The notes under the pieces are model-generated. The model made no database searches and was not told the DNA's origin. It saw only the letters and a list, made by a program, of their open reading frames with translations. The position numbers were made by a program, and so were the translations under genes. A stretch of DNA of 64,000 nucleotides from Symsagittifera roscoffensis. Taxonomy: Eukaryota; Xenacoelomorpha; Acoela; Convolutidae. Below, one piece after another: positions 1 through 12,224 of the stretch. Position 1 is the stretch's first letter. Each line of letters starts with the position of its first letter. The stretch covers positions 9,132,267 to 9,196,266 of the forward strand of contig NC_087065.1 in assembly GCF_963678635.1 (NCBI RefSeq), read 5' to 3'.

Positions 1-3000
1 CACACGTCCTTGTAATAAAAAAAAGGGTCCAAACTAATTTGTACTAAAAAAATTAACTCTCGTTTAGTTCCCGAACCAAGTAGAAGTAAAAAAAAAATCA
101 CCTTCCATAAAATTTCACCTTCCATACGGCATAAAAACATAAAATGAATCTTTCATGTGAAAATAAATATTAAATGGATTCGGTGATTAATACAAAATCT
201 TGAAACTCAATTATCTGCATCTCAACAAATTTTCGATACGACTTTCGAACCTGATACAACTTTGATACAACTTTTGAATTTTACGTGGGAATCGGAACTA
301 CAACAAATTAAACGACACCACACTCGAATCCTTGCAGCTTTTAATTGAAGTACATAAAACGGGCAAACACGTTCTTCAGGTGATAGGCAAACACGTGATA
401 GGCAAACACGCCATATGGGCAAACACGCCATAGTTCCAAGTAAATTCAAGACCATGTCGGAACAAAAACAAACGACTTCGTTAATTTTCAAGAAACATTT
501 AAAGTACCGAAACATCATATTGGGGCAATGAAAAAACATCCAACTAACAGCTGTAAAAGTTATAATAACCTTAAAGTTGAAAGAAACAACCAAAACAATT
601 TTTCGCTTTTTTGATACACTAACACGATGAAGTAGCTTAAGCCGGAACTTGTTTGAGACGGGAGGCTCTAACGACATAGACGCTTTTTTATCTCAGTTTC
701 AGAGGACTGAACTTGGTAATGATTAACTTTCAATTACAGCAATTGTTAAAAACTATCTCCATTTCATTGAGTAATATTTACGCAAAATCGACCCAAATAA
801 AACCCCAAATTATTCTAGACTTACTTCAAATGAGAAACTTTTCGTTCACCGCAAAACCAAAAAATAACCATTTTAAGAGAGTATGTGCTCACTAAGCATG
901 CTTTCTTTTAAAAACACAGATGGCCACAAACCACTTTTTCTCGACTAACTTTTTTGAAACTTTGATATCGATAGTTACGGCTAAAAGAGCTTTTGTATAT
1001 TTGTAATAAATAAGTAAAACACATCAAAAGACAAAGTTTCCCCCACTTTCATTGGTGGGAACAAAAAAGAGTGCCGACTGCTGTGCAAGAGGCACAGATT
1101 GTTCCGCTCATGCAAATTTTTACAACGAAATCTAAAAATTAGAAAAAATGAACATACAGAAAACAGACGAATTTATTTATTTTTTATTTATTGATTCAAA
1201 ACTCAATAGGATAAGGAGCATTAAAAACCAGTTAAAACATTGAAAATATCCCAGTATAATCAGATTGGCAATTCGACCTGGAATTTCCCGTCTTAAAATC
1301 AAAAAGAAAATCAGAGCAGTTTCTATCTGCTTAGACAGTTTTTATATTCTGCAGAAATTTGTTCATAATGTGAACACGGAATTCAAAGACATTTCACCTG
1401 TATACTAATTCGAAAAAAATATAGTCCAAGTAAATCAACCCAGCGGGCAAAATTTAGAAAATAAAAATCGATAAATGAAAAGTAAATAAAATGCGCGGTA
1501 AAAGCGACGTTAGAAAATTACTCGTGCTTACCTCATTAAAAATTTAGCTGAAATATCACTGCTCGTATCAGGACAAAGCCCCCTCAAGTTTCCGACTGCT
1601 TTCAGATATCTCTCAATTTCTTTCAGGCAATAAAAATTCAAAACTCAAACCCACCCACACAAAATTTCAAGTAGTAAGTGATATAATTTGACTCAAGTAG
1701 CGTATAATTTGGACCAAAAAAGCTTGACTCGATTCAGCTGAAAAAGAATCATGAGCCCGATTAATGATTTCCTTTCGCGTTGTTATAGCTCTCATTAATA
1801 GGGGATCATTGCTCGCATTAATTAGCCCAAATTAGCAACTTGAATGAAATGCCCAAAATTCACGATACCAAAAAATCCCATGAAAAATGATAAATTTAAA
1901 CTAAGACAATCATTTGTTCACGTTGTACAAAAAAGTCAAAAGCCAGATTTCGATAGTCGGCATTAGAACTGCTATGATTTTGGTAAGTTGGAACAACACA
2001 AACTATGTCAACTAAAACTAATTAACAAATAGAATCATCTAGAACAGTAGTAACCAATATTTGCCATAAACCTCCTATTACAGGCCTATTAATAAGATAC
2101 TGAGGTTTAAAAGTAGGACGAAATCTATATAGCACGCTTATAAAAAGAAGGCAGGAAAATAATTCAACAATGAAAAGTTTAGAATTCGAGCTATAAATGG
2201 CGCATTGTACTGCAGGGCAATTACAAACTGTTGTCCAAAAGAGAAAGGAAGGGAGGCGGTGCAGATTGTACTTCAGTCTATTCTGATTGGGCGCGGCTAT
2301 GCCCATTTAATGTATTGGGGAAGAAGCAATGGTTATGGCATGTTAAGTGGGCACCGTAAAACAAAAGTGAACAAATTTCGTGTCGAATGAATTGTGAATT
2401 GACCACTTGTAACACATTGGATGCTGCTGATCATAAGCGAAGTGCAAAACTGCACAACCGTAATGACCATTGCCGTTTTGTGTTGTTCATGAGGTTTGTA
2501 TTGTACATTGGTATGGAAAAGCGAAGGTAAGTCTCTTGTATAAAATATCACAATGGTGCATAGAGTAATAATGAATTTAGGAGCCTCTAATTCCCTTTCC
2601 AATCATAATCACGTCACGGTTAGCAATGGGTTACAATGTTGTGCTGGTGTTAAATCTAATTCAAACTGTCCAAAAGCGAGAATACGACTTGCAGTTAGGA
2701 CAAAAGAATTACAAGGGCAAAACCCATCTAATCACTAATTCTGTATTTTTAGAATAAATTTTTGACGACCAAAACGGAATTGTTCGAATTCAAAATGATT
2801 TGTCCATTTCTCTGAACGAAATCTTAGAACGAAGACCATTTGACACTTGATTGCTGATTGGTATTTAACTTGCTTTGATTCCTAGGGACAAAAATCAGAC
2901 GAAAATCAGTTCAACTAAAACTTATTCCCCACCCAGAAAAACCATATCAAAAAATCCAAGCGAACAAAAAAAACAAGAAGTTGTCAGATAGGCTGTTGAA

Positions 3001-4034
3001 ATTTTCAAATAGACAAGCCAAATTTGAACCTCTCACAATTTTATCAGGACGGAATAAGAAAGAAACAAAAAATGGAATCAAATTGGACTGGTGGAAGGAA
3101 ATTAAAACGTAGACTGATATGTGCTACGACGGTGTTTGGAATTAAAAACTCAAAAAATAATGAAAAATTAACAGTACACAGTAGTAGTGCAATGGAGCAA
3201 CACAGGCTAGGCGGCAGAATTGCGCGCGGAATTAATAGTATAGTACGGAAACGAATATTATTGGCAGTTGCTACTTAGTCTATTCAGCCTACCAGATCAA
3301 GAACACTAAAAGTTACAAAAATTAAGTTACAATTTATGTTTTCGTTTTAGGGATCATTAGTAAAAATTTAAACAACTTAACTTTCGTAAGTATATTAAAA
3401 ACCATATCTAAATAAAGATTAAATTCTATAAACCATGAAAATGCTTAAAAAATATGGTTTAGCCGGAAAATTATAACTTAATAATAGCGTTGAAAAAACA
3501 TCAGAAATTTCTTAAATATACCGTTGGAACAGAATTTATTACTCAGAATAGAATCTGCTGCTATAAGATCGGTTCTGCTGCTAGTCCTGTCTGCTGATAT
3601 AGCGGCCTCTGACAGTCAGTTTTAGTGCGCCTGCGTGCAAAGTACAAATTTAAGACGGGGTGGAAACAAGAAAAGGAAGGAAAATATAAGGAATTATAGA
3701 TGGAAAATGGTAACTCTAAGGCAGAATAAACAACAGTATGGATTTAGATTGGTAGTAGTCATATACAGTTATGGTTAAACATGCTCCAATACTTGGTATA
3801 ATCTGGATAAGTGCTTGAGGTGGTGCGTCATGAAAAATAGTGCGATTTTTACTAGCAGACTATAAAGCCTACAATTAAAAAAAAACTGCTACAACAGTTT
3901 AAAAAATGGCATTAAATAACTGTCGTTGTTGGGGTAATATTGGCAGTTACATGCTGAAAAACGAAATGAAAGCCAAAGAAACTACAAAAGGGTAGTAAAT
4001 TGAAACTTAAATAGCAGCTAGAAGGAACAAATTG
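1..4034. other. AT-rich gene-poor stretch with a short minisatellite
   Basis: No convincing gene is seen; the open frames are short and have no recognisable motif or splice context. At 361-428 the decamer GGCAAACACG recurs four times with variable spacers, a small minisatellite. A piece around 1550-1590 (CTGCTCGTATCAGGACAAAG) resembles the direct repeats at 10170-10350. The rest shows no structure I can name. Confidence 0.5.
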
Positions 4035-4112
4035 GATTAACTGGCAATACGACTCCAAGGCATGGCCTAAGGATAAGAATTAGACCATTACACCATGGTA
4101 CTAATACAATTA
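4035..4112 (-). repeat. degenerate tRNA-derived SINE head
   Basis: On the minus strand an A-box-like TGGTGTAATGGTC is followed about 35 bases later by a decayed B-box region (GGAGTCGTATTGCC). No acceptor stem closes, so this is a SINE head or tRNA relic and not a tRNA gene. Confidence 0.4.
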
Positions 4113-6689
4113 CACAATAATAATTCCATTTTGTCAGTCTACGCAAGAATTATTCTCTGCAAAGCCTAGAAACTACAGACAAGTCACGTGACAGGAGAAA
4201 TTGGGTTAATAAGAGTCGTTTCTTGACACGCAACTTTTGAAATAATTGCCTAGAAAAGAAATAGAAAAGTAACTGCTCAGAGTTCCAATAATAAATGACT
4301 TTTCGGATCTGTTAAAGGAAGCAGAATGTAAAGTGGTTCAGGTGGCAATGACATTGACAAGTGACTACACCACACCTGATGCTGATTGATGGAGTGACTC
4401 AAAGGTACTCATCAGAACAGCCCGGCCACAATATAACATCCCCCCCTGATCTTCTGTTTTTAACGGAACACAAACAATGTCATACTGCAAGGCTGCTACT
4501 CTCATGACCGTATGACAAGAAGTCCAGAAAAAATCAACCAATCATCGTCATTATTTCACTTGTCAAAAACGGAACATTTTCACGCTTATTTTCGTTTTGA
4601 TTTTTAAAACACTGAGTTCTGATTGGCTATAATAAATTCAAGTATTCGGTCTCTGTGGTGCTATTTCTATACAGCCAGCAACAGGATTTCAGATGAATAT
4701 TGAAGTCATACCTACCGTATTGTCATATTGTCAATGAACTTCTGAAAAAAAATTGAGTATTTCTTTTAAATCTGCTGAAAACATGGTTCCAACAATCAAT
4801 AAACTTTATGTCTATAATCTTTCAGAGCTCTATATTAGGTCAGTTGAAAGCTTTCATTCGACAAGTTTTTGTAAATGATATGCATGCTTTCAAAATTTTC
4901 AGACACTAAAAGGTCAGATAATCCAGTCTAGAGAAGAATTATTTTATCAGTACGAAGAGAAGTCAAACTCATTGGAAAAAAAGAGCGCAATATGAATAAA
5001 TGTTTCGTGAGAAAAAATTCGATGACTTACAAAAAGAAATATGTCGAAAAACAAACTTGAATGTGTGTTTTTGGGCAAAAAACAAATTTAAGTTTTATTA
5101 TGGGAAACCCAGAACTGGTTTTGTATATTTTAAGAATCGAAAAATTCATTTTTTAGCTTAGATTACATGCCTATGATAGCTGCACTTAAATTAGCCGTTT
5201 AGGATCTGATTTTGCCGGGATGATTTGACTTTTTGTAACATTTGTAACGTTTTTTGATTTTCTCATTCTAAATTGGCAAAAATTAGATCCATCGGATCGG
5301 ATTTAGCTTCATCTTTATTAGACCCTTTGATTAAATATTAAGATACGTACTGGTTTTTCGTTGCGAGGCTCACAATTAAGCTCACAAATAAGGTTTCAGA
5401 AATTAAAAATTTTCGATAAAAGTTAGTCAAAAAATTTCAATTTTCAAAAAATTTGTCGACCTTTTGTTTTTTTTTAGGTCGTCAAATTGATTTTCTGAGC
5501 TCTCCCCAAGCACAACAAAGCCCCTGTTTTGGCCAAAATTTCTGCGCCTCAGGCAAAATTTTGAAAAAAAAACAGGCCGAAAAAGGCGTTTTTAGGCACT
5601 TTTTGAAAAAATGTTGACCGAAAAATCACGTGTTTTCGGCGCGCAATCCCCCTCAAAATTAGTATATACAGGCGCCTTTAGAAAAATTTGAGCGTCAGTC
5701 AGCCGAATAGGGATTTCCTAAAATATAACAAAGTGGGACCTTTTGGGTCGGCAGGGGGTCGAATCCCTGAATCCGCTGGTGTTAGTCTACCCTCAATAAT
5801 TTTTGCTCGTCTTTAGATATTTGAAATTTTTGTATTTCATATGTATCAAAAATTTGCCTGTTAGCTTGTACTTATTAGATAAATAAATTATTTTTCGAGT
5901 CTACTTAACACTTGCCCCCCCCCCCCTTGAGAAAGGGGGGGGGCAATTGTTAAGTAGATTACAAGAACGCATTTTCGACCAATCAGATTGCAGTAAAATT
6001 AGAATTCTCAAAACAAAGCTCTAGCGCTAATTTACTGCTTTTATTAATAGGGGCGGGCGATTGTTAAGTAGATCCTATTTTTCTTTTTTTTTCTTGGAAA
6101 AATAAATTATTTTTCATTTTCTTTCTTACAAAAAGCCATTCTTATTAAATTCATGATCGAATAGAACCGCTGTTCTTTCAATCTTACCGTTGTTATGAAT
6201 ATAAAAGGAAACAAAAACAACTACCTTTCTCATTGCACTGCTCCTGTTCTAACAAGCCGACAGATATTATCAGTAGACCGCATATCAAATGATAAAATGA
6301 ACATAAATTGTAAGATGATCCGTCAAACGCTGTCAATTCATGAGAGAAAATACTGAAAGCGAGACATGAAGTCTGTGACTTGCTATCCACTGTTACCCAT
6401 GCACATAAAAATGGTACAAAATGAACGAATGAAAGTTAAGCTCTGGACTGGATTAGGTTCATACCAAGGGCATAAGCGATACATTCAAGATCAGATTATG
6501 CCACCAAAAGGATTGCCAGATGCTGTAAAAAATCAGAATAATCCGAGAAGAAATAAACGCAAAATAGTTTAATTTATTTTTAAGATAGTTGTCTTAAGTT
6601 TTCTACATTTATTAGAAAAAAAAAACAGATAGACAGTGATATAGTGGGCTGTTATCCACGCTGTAACAAATGAACGCTGATACTCCTCA
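4113..6689. other. gene-free stretch with a C/G homopolymer hairpin
   Basis: No gene is supported. At about 5912-5942 a run of Cs is followed after a few bases by a run of Gs, giving a perfect foldback. The flanking text CAATTGTTAAGTAGAT recurs as CGATTGTTAAGTAGAT near 6058-6073, so the segment bounded by the two copies is probably a local duplication. Confidence 0.45.
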
Positions 6690-7190
6690 TTATGAGGGAG
6701 CTCGGATCAAAAAAATTGCTACGGACAGTTGGAAAAGAGTCAATGAAATGAACTCAAGGAAAACAGAAAAAATAGTGACTTGTTTTCGAAGAAAAAGGAA
6801 ATTTCCAACTTCAAAGAAAAAAGAAAAAATTAATGCCCTTAGAGCTATTTGAAGCTTTAGAATAATTTATGATTAATTTTTTTGATAAAATGAACCCAAT
6901 TCGAGAAACGTGGACCAATCAGCAAATTTTTTTCCGCTGGAAAATCTGAAAACTAAAATACACTGTCGCTGTTCGATAGTGGAGTTTGCCTTCCTTTTAG
7001 CAAAAGAAATGAACTGAACTTTTAAAAAAGTCAAAACTCAAACCGCGAAAAATTAAGTAAGCCTGAACAAATTTTTAGACTTTTCCTGAAAAAAAAAACG
7101 AAAAACAAAAAAATAATCACGACCTATATAAGAGTCTGAACACTATGTTGATCGAATCTTAGTAACTTAGATGAATTTGAAAATTTAACT
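6690..7190. repeat. dispersed repeat family B, copy 1
   Basis: Contains GTTTGCCTTCCTTTT, then AAACCGCGAAAAAT, then CCTATATAAGAG in that order. The same order recurs at 31830-32020, 43005-43560 and (rearranged) 51660-52260; a related tandem pair lies at 30520-31132. The upstream piece, GAAAAGAGTCAATGAA through TTTATGATT, also matches 43005-43150. No protein-coding signature was seen; class unknown. Confidence 0.55.
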
Positions 7191-7324
7191 CAGTTCTTAG
7201 GATGAGGACGACAATGCGTAGAGCACCGGAGATGTGAAGATAAAGATAACTGGTAAGACATAGTACCTAAGATATAGTACCTTAATTCGAGAAGCTGACG
7301 GTAAATACTGGCTTGCTCATTCCT

Positions 7325-7388
7325 CAGCGAGATTTGAACCTAATTCTTGGGGATAAGTCTGATGCAGCTGCCATCACATGAAATAATT
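7325..7388 (-). repeat. tRNA-derived SINE head
   Basis: On the minus strand GGTTCAAATCTCGC is a good B-box, preceded by an anticodon-arm-like region and a weak A-box. The acceptor stem is absent, so a SINE head or tRNA pseudogene is likelier than a tRNA gene. Confidence 0.4.
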
Positions 7389-8250
7389 GTGAACGAGTAT
7401 TGAGAGAAAATAACTAAGATCTTAAAAAATGACTAAGGCCTTCAGATCTATTTTTGTATTTCGCTTTGAGTGACATGTGTTTTTATCAAGGATCACACAC
7501 AATTTTTTTCACAAAGAACGCCTGAGTTGTTGTAGCTTGGTATCCGATTGGCAAGTCTAGTTGGACGAAGTACTTTTTATAACTGAAATTTATTGAGTTC
7601 AAAGAATCTACCAGCAGACTATACTAGAGTAAACCAGAGTAGACTAGACCAATTTGTTTAAATGTATCAAAATAGAACCAGAAAGCTCAAGTACAGCCTT
7701 TAACTTATAAATTCTTTATTGAACAGAGGGAAATTTGTGAGCGGATGGCGATCAAAGGCTTCCTTTGTTCTGCAAGTCACTTCGCCGCTTACCATTTGAA
7801 TGCATGTTGCTCTTCAGCCGATTTCTAAAGGCGTTCCCGGCATTAAACTTAATTATAACCGGTGTTCGCTTGACCAAAACGCGTCAGACGACTTCAAATA
7901 AATTAGGTGACAAAAATTCAAGACGAAAAAATAATCGTTAATATCAGCTGAAAATCTTAAAATTTCGAAGCGACGATCTTATTCACATAACTGATAGTCA
8001 ACAACCATAAAATTGTTACTTTTCGGTCAAAAGAGCATTCAAAAAATAGACATAAACAGGATCTTGTGCTCTAAAAAAACCAAATCCATTTTATCCCTTA
8101 GTATATAAAATGTTTAAAGCTCTTATCGAGGGATACTGACAAGTAAAAGTAGAACTAAAAAGCAACGAGGGAGAGGACATACTGAATGTGCTTTATTCTA
8201 CTGACTACCCTAATGGATGTTCAAAGCAAATCATCCATTGATTAACTCTT
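7389..8250. other. gene-free stretch
   Basis: AT-rich sequence in which I see no gene, repeat family or structured element. Confidence 0.4.
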
Positions 8251-8252
8251 AC

Positions 8253-8423
8253 ATATGTTCGAATGTTTTCCATTGTTCTTGTAATGGTATCTTTTGTGTA
8301 AGTCTAAGAGTGACATCAACATAACGTAGGTCTGGGTGATAGCTTCTTTCCAGCAAAAATATTTCCGAAAATAATTTCAGACTTTGCAATGTATAACTGC
8401 ATGATTTCGAAATGCCAGGCAAC
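8253..8423 (-). CDS. possible internal coding exon, unknown protein
   Basis: On the minus strand a pyrimidine-rich tract ending TTTCTTTTCAG at 8424-8425 is followed by 171 bases open in one frame (57 codons), ending at GTAAGA (donor at 8251-8252). The reading starts LPGISKSCSYTLQSL and runs through a mixed-composition peptide with no low complexity. The length is a multiple of three. I recognise no domain and found no partner exons. Alternative: chance splice-like sequence around an open frame in AT-rich DNA. Confidence 0.25.
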
Positions 8424-8639
8424 CTGAAAAGAAACCCCAAGGTTAGATGACTGTCCTTAGCAAAAGTAAGCTTGCAGACTGGTTCATAGTTATACAATCT
8501 TAAAAAAACAACAAAACTTCACTTTCTCACTTGGTTTTTAATAAAGGCCAACTCCCCCTTATTGCGTCTGCAGTCGTTTCTGCTGAATGCAATGTCAAGT
8601 ACAAATAGATATTTCGTTTCAATTTTTAACAGTACTAGC

Positions 8640-8704
8640 GTTTAACGCACCTCCGGTTTTTTAAGGTCGGAGGTGCGTTACCTAGCGTGTAACGCACCTC
8701 CGAG
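8640..8704. repeat. GC-rich hairpin plus third copy of its arm
   Basis: TAACGCACCTCCG at about 8643 is followed by its inverted complement CGGAGGTGCGTTA, and then by a third, direct copy (GTAACGCACCTCCGAG). It stands out as GC-rich against the AT-rich background. Confidence 0.6.
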
Positions 8705-8749
8705 TTTCTTTAATTCAAAGTTTGAAAAAACCATTAAATTTTGAGATGT

Positions 8750-9480
8750 TTTTTTTTATATCTACGAGCTTTGAAAAATTTAAAAATGACGTAAAAACGT
8801 CATATCTTGGAAACTAAAAGCATTTAAGCAGTCGCATTTGAACGCAACAGGGTTAGGAAATTCAAACTTTGAAAACAAAAATTGAAAAATCATAAAAACG
8901 TCACATCTCGAAAATTACAAAGACTTAAGTAGTCAAGAGTGGAGGCGAGATTCGCAACCCCCTCGAGTATTCTAACAGCTCCCAACTAAACGGCTGGGAA
9001 TTTCAAAATTTGAAAAAACATTAAATTTATATTTTCTGAAACTTCTTTAAGAAATAAAAAAAAAACGTCATACCTCGAAAACTAAGAGCATTTTAGCAGT
9101 GGCATTTGGACGCAAGATTTATATCTTGAAACATCTGAGAGTACCCTCACAGTACCCAACTACAAAATTAGGAATTTCATATCTTTTGAATTTTTTAAAA
9201 TCTAAGTTTTCTGAAAAATTAAAAAGAAATCACAAAACACGTCATATCTCGAAAACTATTGGGATTTGAGCAGTCATATTTGGAGGAAAGATTCGCAATC
9301 TTTGAGAGGGAGTACTCTGACAGCACCCAAATACAGGGTTGGGAATTTCAAATTTTGTAAATTGAGTTTTCCGAAAACTTTTGAAAAAAATCACAAAAAT
9401 CGTCGTATCTCGTACACTAAAAGGATTTGGGCATTTATAATTGAAAATTCAAAGCGGAAAATTCTTAGGCAACGCAATAT
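8750..9480. repeat. family E tandem array, units of about 165-173 bp
   Basis: Diverged units repeat the order: CGTCATATCTCGAAAAC, AGCATTTGAGCAGTC-like text, GATTCGCAA, ACAGCACCCAACTA, GGGAATTTCAAA. Unit starts near 8791, 8892 (shortened), 9062, 9235 and 9395. A related, more decayed array lies at 33880-34440. No coding potential is apparent. Confidence 0.6.
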
Positions 9481-10984
9481 ACGATATAGCTAATCACGCA
9501 TAGATACGTTATGCCCTTAACTCTTGCAAAAAACGCTTAAACGTGGCAAGATACGTGTCACACGCATTTAAATATAGTATAGATATAGATATATCTGAAT
9601 AGCTAATCAAGATTAGTTATTTAGAGTCAGAACTTGCTTCGAGAAAAAACTACACCACGCCGAGCACAACTATTTTAACACTTTCTTTGAAAATCGAAAA
9701 AACTAAACTATATCTAAAAAAATGGATTATATATTTTTTAGAAGAAACATGATAATAAAAGCATATAAATAAGAGTTGATCAGCAAAAATTTATTTGAAG
9801 AATATATAAAAGCGAAACCGAAACAATTTAATTTTAAAGGCTGTCAGGTTGTCCAGTTGATGAAAAAAACTTTTACTGATGAAATGCTTTAAACAGTTGA
9901 ATTCACTTTTTAAAATATGTTAGAGGACAAAGATTGCAAAGAGACAAATGAAAAAATGTTAATTAACCAGGGTTAGAAAAAACCCGATTTCTATAAATCA
10001 CCGTAGCCAGATTACTTTGATTATAGTTAATGATGTGATATTTATCAAAATCTTAAAACTCTCCGTCCCGGCGTTTTAACGGTCCCGGAAATAATTATAG
10101 TAAGTAACAGAATGATCTGAAAACAAAACTCAAAAATCTCAAAAACAATCGCGAATAACTCAAGTAAGCAAATACATTTGGGTCATTAAATTTAATAGTG
10201 ACCGACTGCTCCTATCAAGACGATGCCCTGAATAATCCGGGACAAAGCCTGAATCTCAAAAAGTTGCGAAGAGCTCGAAGAAAATAAATTTAGGTCATTA
10301 AATTTAATAGTGACTACAGCTCGTATCAAGACGAAGCCCTAATAATTGCTTTTATTCTTTTTCAGTTCTTACTTCAATTTATCCAGACACGCTTTTTAAG
10401 TAAACAGTGACATATTTTCAGTCTGGCAATGCATTACTAAGAGCAAATTGCTAGCCCCATTTCAATGTGCACTATTTAATTAGCCGCATAGGCTTTGAAA
10501 CCAAAAAATATGTCACGCTTTAGTTATCCTGAATTGACAATTTTCAAACCACCTTAACTCTAAAAAAATCACAGGTATAATGTTTACTTAAACTTGAGCT
10601 CAAGACATCAGTGCCTTTCAGATATTACAAAAAAAAAATCTCGATAAAACAAGGGAAGTTAAAAAGTTGGTCTGGAGAAAAAACCACCGCGAGAGCAAAA
10701 TTTTTGTCACTTTCTCAAGTCGGAAAAAATTGGACGCCACTAATAGACACAAAAACACACATATGTACTCATGGATATCGATTGAAAGCTTAAAAAAATA
10801 AAAGAGTTTTAAAGGAAAAGTATATCAACTTGAAGCTCAATATACATTAATTCGAGCGAAATTAAAAAAACAAAACTGACTTCTTTATATTTTGGCCTTA
10901 ATTTTTCATAAACTTTTTTTTATAAATGACGGCTGATTTAGGTCAAAAAACCAAATTTAACAAGGATAGCCGTTTAATGTGCAA
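9481..10984. other. gene-free stretch with a short direct duplication
   Basis: The text GGTCATTAAATTTAATAGTG followed by CTCGTATCAAGACGAAGCCC-like sequence occurs at about 10175-10240 and again at 10291-10345. No gene is supported. Confidence 0.45.
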
Positions 10985-11500
10985 GTAGCAAAAGAATGTT
11001 CCGAAATTACAATTTTTTTTTTCAAATTAGTGTAGTTTTTTTCTATCTGGTGTGAGAAAAGATCTGACGTAAAACTGTAGTCATAGTAATATAGGCAAAT
11101 AGGAAAAAAATAGAACAAAAATTACCAGAAAAAAAACAAATTAATACCAACTTTTTTTTTGAAGTTTTTGCTCCTTGAAATGGCGTTAGATAATTCCAAA
11201 AAATTTAATTGTACTTGCTTTAAACTAAGTTTTGAGGGCTTAAATTAGCATAAATAGTCTGATTTAAGCCTGCTCGCTCGCTTTATTTGCTTGACACTGA
11301 AACAAAAATCAAAAATTTTTAACCAGTCTTTCTCGATACTGAGAAAATTTACTGAAAATTTTCTTAATGTCGTTCGAATCACGACTGAGATGGCTTCATT
11401 TTAGTATATCACTCGACCCATTCCACTGATTATTTGTGGCAAAAGTAGAACACACCCGAATATAAATTTTGTCCCCATTTTCGAATGGTCGGAACAAAAA
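10985..11500. repeat. dispersed repeat family C, copy 1
   Basis: Shares an ordered set of blocks with 45000-45790, 49320-49805 and 50395-50720: a GTGTGAGAAAAGATCTGACG-like block, a GCCTGCTCGCTCGCTTTA-like block, TTTCTCGATACTG, AATGTCGTTCGAATCACGAC, and a terminal CCCGAATATAAA...CCCCATTTTCGAATGGTCGG. Non-coding in appearance; class unknown, though a non-autonomous element of 500 bp or more is likely. Confidence 0.55.
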
Positions 11501-12071
11501 CAAATGAATTAAGGTGAAACATGACGTAGAACTAAATTCTAGGTCGGCTATTTTAAAATCAAACTTCGTCTAATTTAGTCTGAAAACAAAGGTTTCAGAC
11601 CAGTTTTTGTTTTTATCGACAATGAGACATTTTTTTTGACTTTTTGGAATCCTAATCACAATTAAAAGGGCCTAATAAGATAACAGACTTGAACCTTTTT
11701 GGATTATCCGAGGTAGTCAAAATGACAAAAACTAACCTACATAGCACAGAGTTCCTTCCCACTTCGTGAAGTCGTGGAAACAAAAACGAACGAAAGATAA
11801 CCATTTATAGCATCATTTTACAGTTTAGACGCGAAAAATTGAGAGACTTGACAAAAGCAAAATGTTGAAGCGATTCGTACTCGAGCATACTCATGAGCAC
11901 ACTAGAATAGACCAACACTTAAACCAGCTCTGAATGCTTTTGGGAAATCCCATACACAAAAGTTTTCTCAGTTATTTACCTCATATTAAACCTTGAATAA
12001 TTCAACCTACTATGACAATTATCAGAAGAAGTGACTCTGATCATTTGATACCAACAGTCTTCTGGACTCAC
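11501..12071. other. gene-free stretch
   Basis: Includes a partial echo of family C-type text near 11745-11800 (CCCACTTCGTGAAGTCGTGG). No gene is seen except the candidate exon that follows. Confidence 0.4.
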
Positions 12072-12224
12072 CAGTGATGAAATTGCGGTGGTGTCTTGGC
12101 TACTAGGTGTAAAGTAAGAATAGTGATGTTGATGGTGGTAGTCCCAATGTACTGCTTTGGGGGGACATTCGAAGCGTCTCGCTCTGTGATTATGCGACAG
12201 ATCACCCATAATCATCAACTTCAT
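12072..12224 (-). CDS. possible first or early exon with consensus donor
   Basis: An ATG on the minus strand at 12224 opens a frame (MKLMIMGDLSHNHRARRF...) rich in His, Tyr and Ser, which meets a perfect GTGAGT donor at 12066-12071. The frame is also open upstream of the ATG through a hydrophobic Trp-rich stretch. No domain is recognised and no promoter is apparent. The consensus donor is the only strong point; chance is a real possibility. Confidence 0.22.

Noticed and set aside
222-677. 151-codon minus-strand frame near the window start, Cys-rich.
   Set aside because: It crosses the GGCAAACACG minisatellite, has no motif, splice signal or promoter, and begins at a non-ATG codon.
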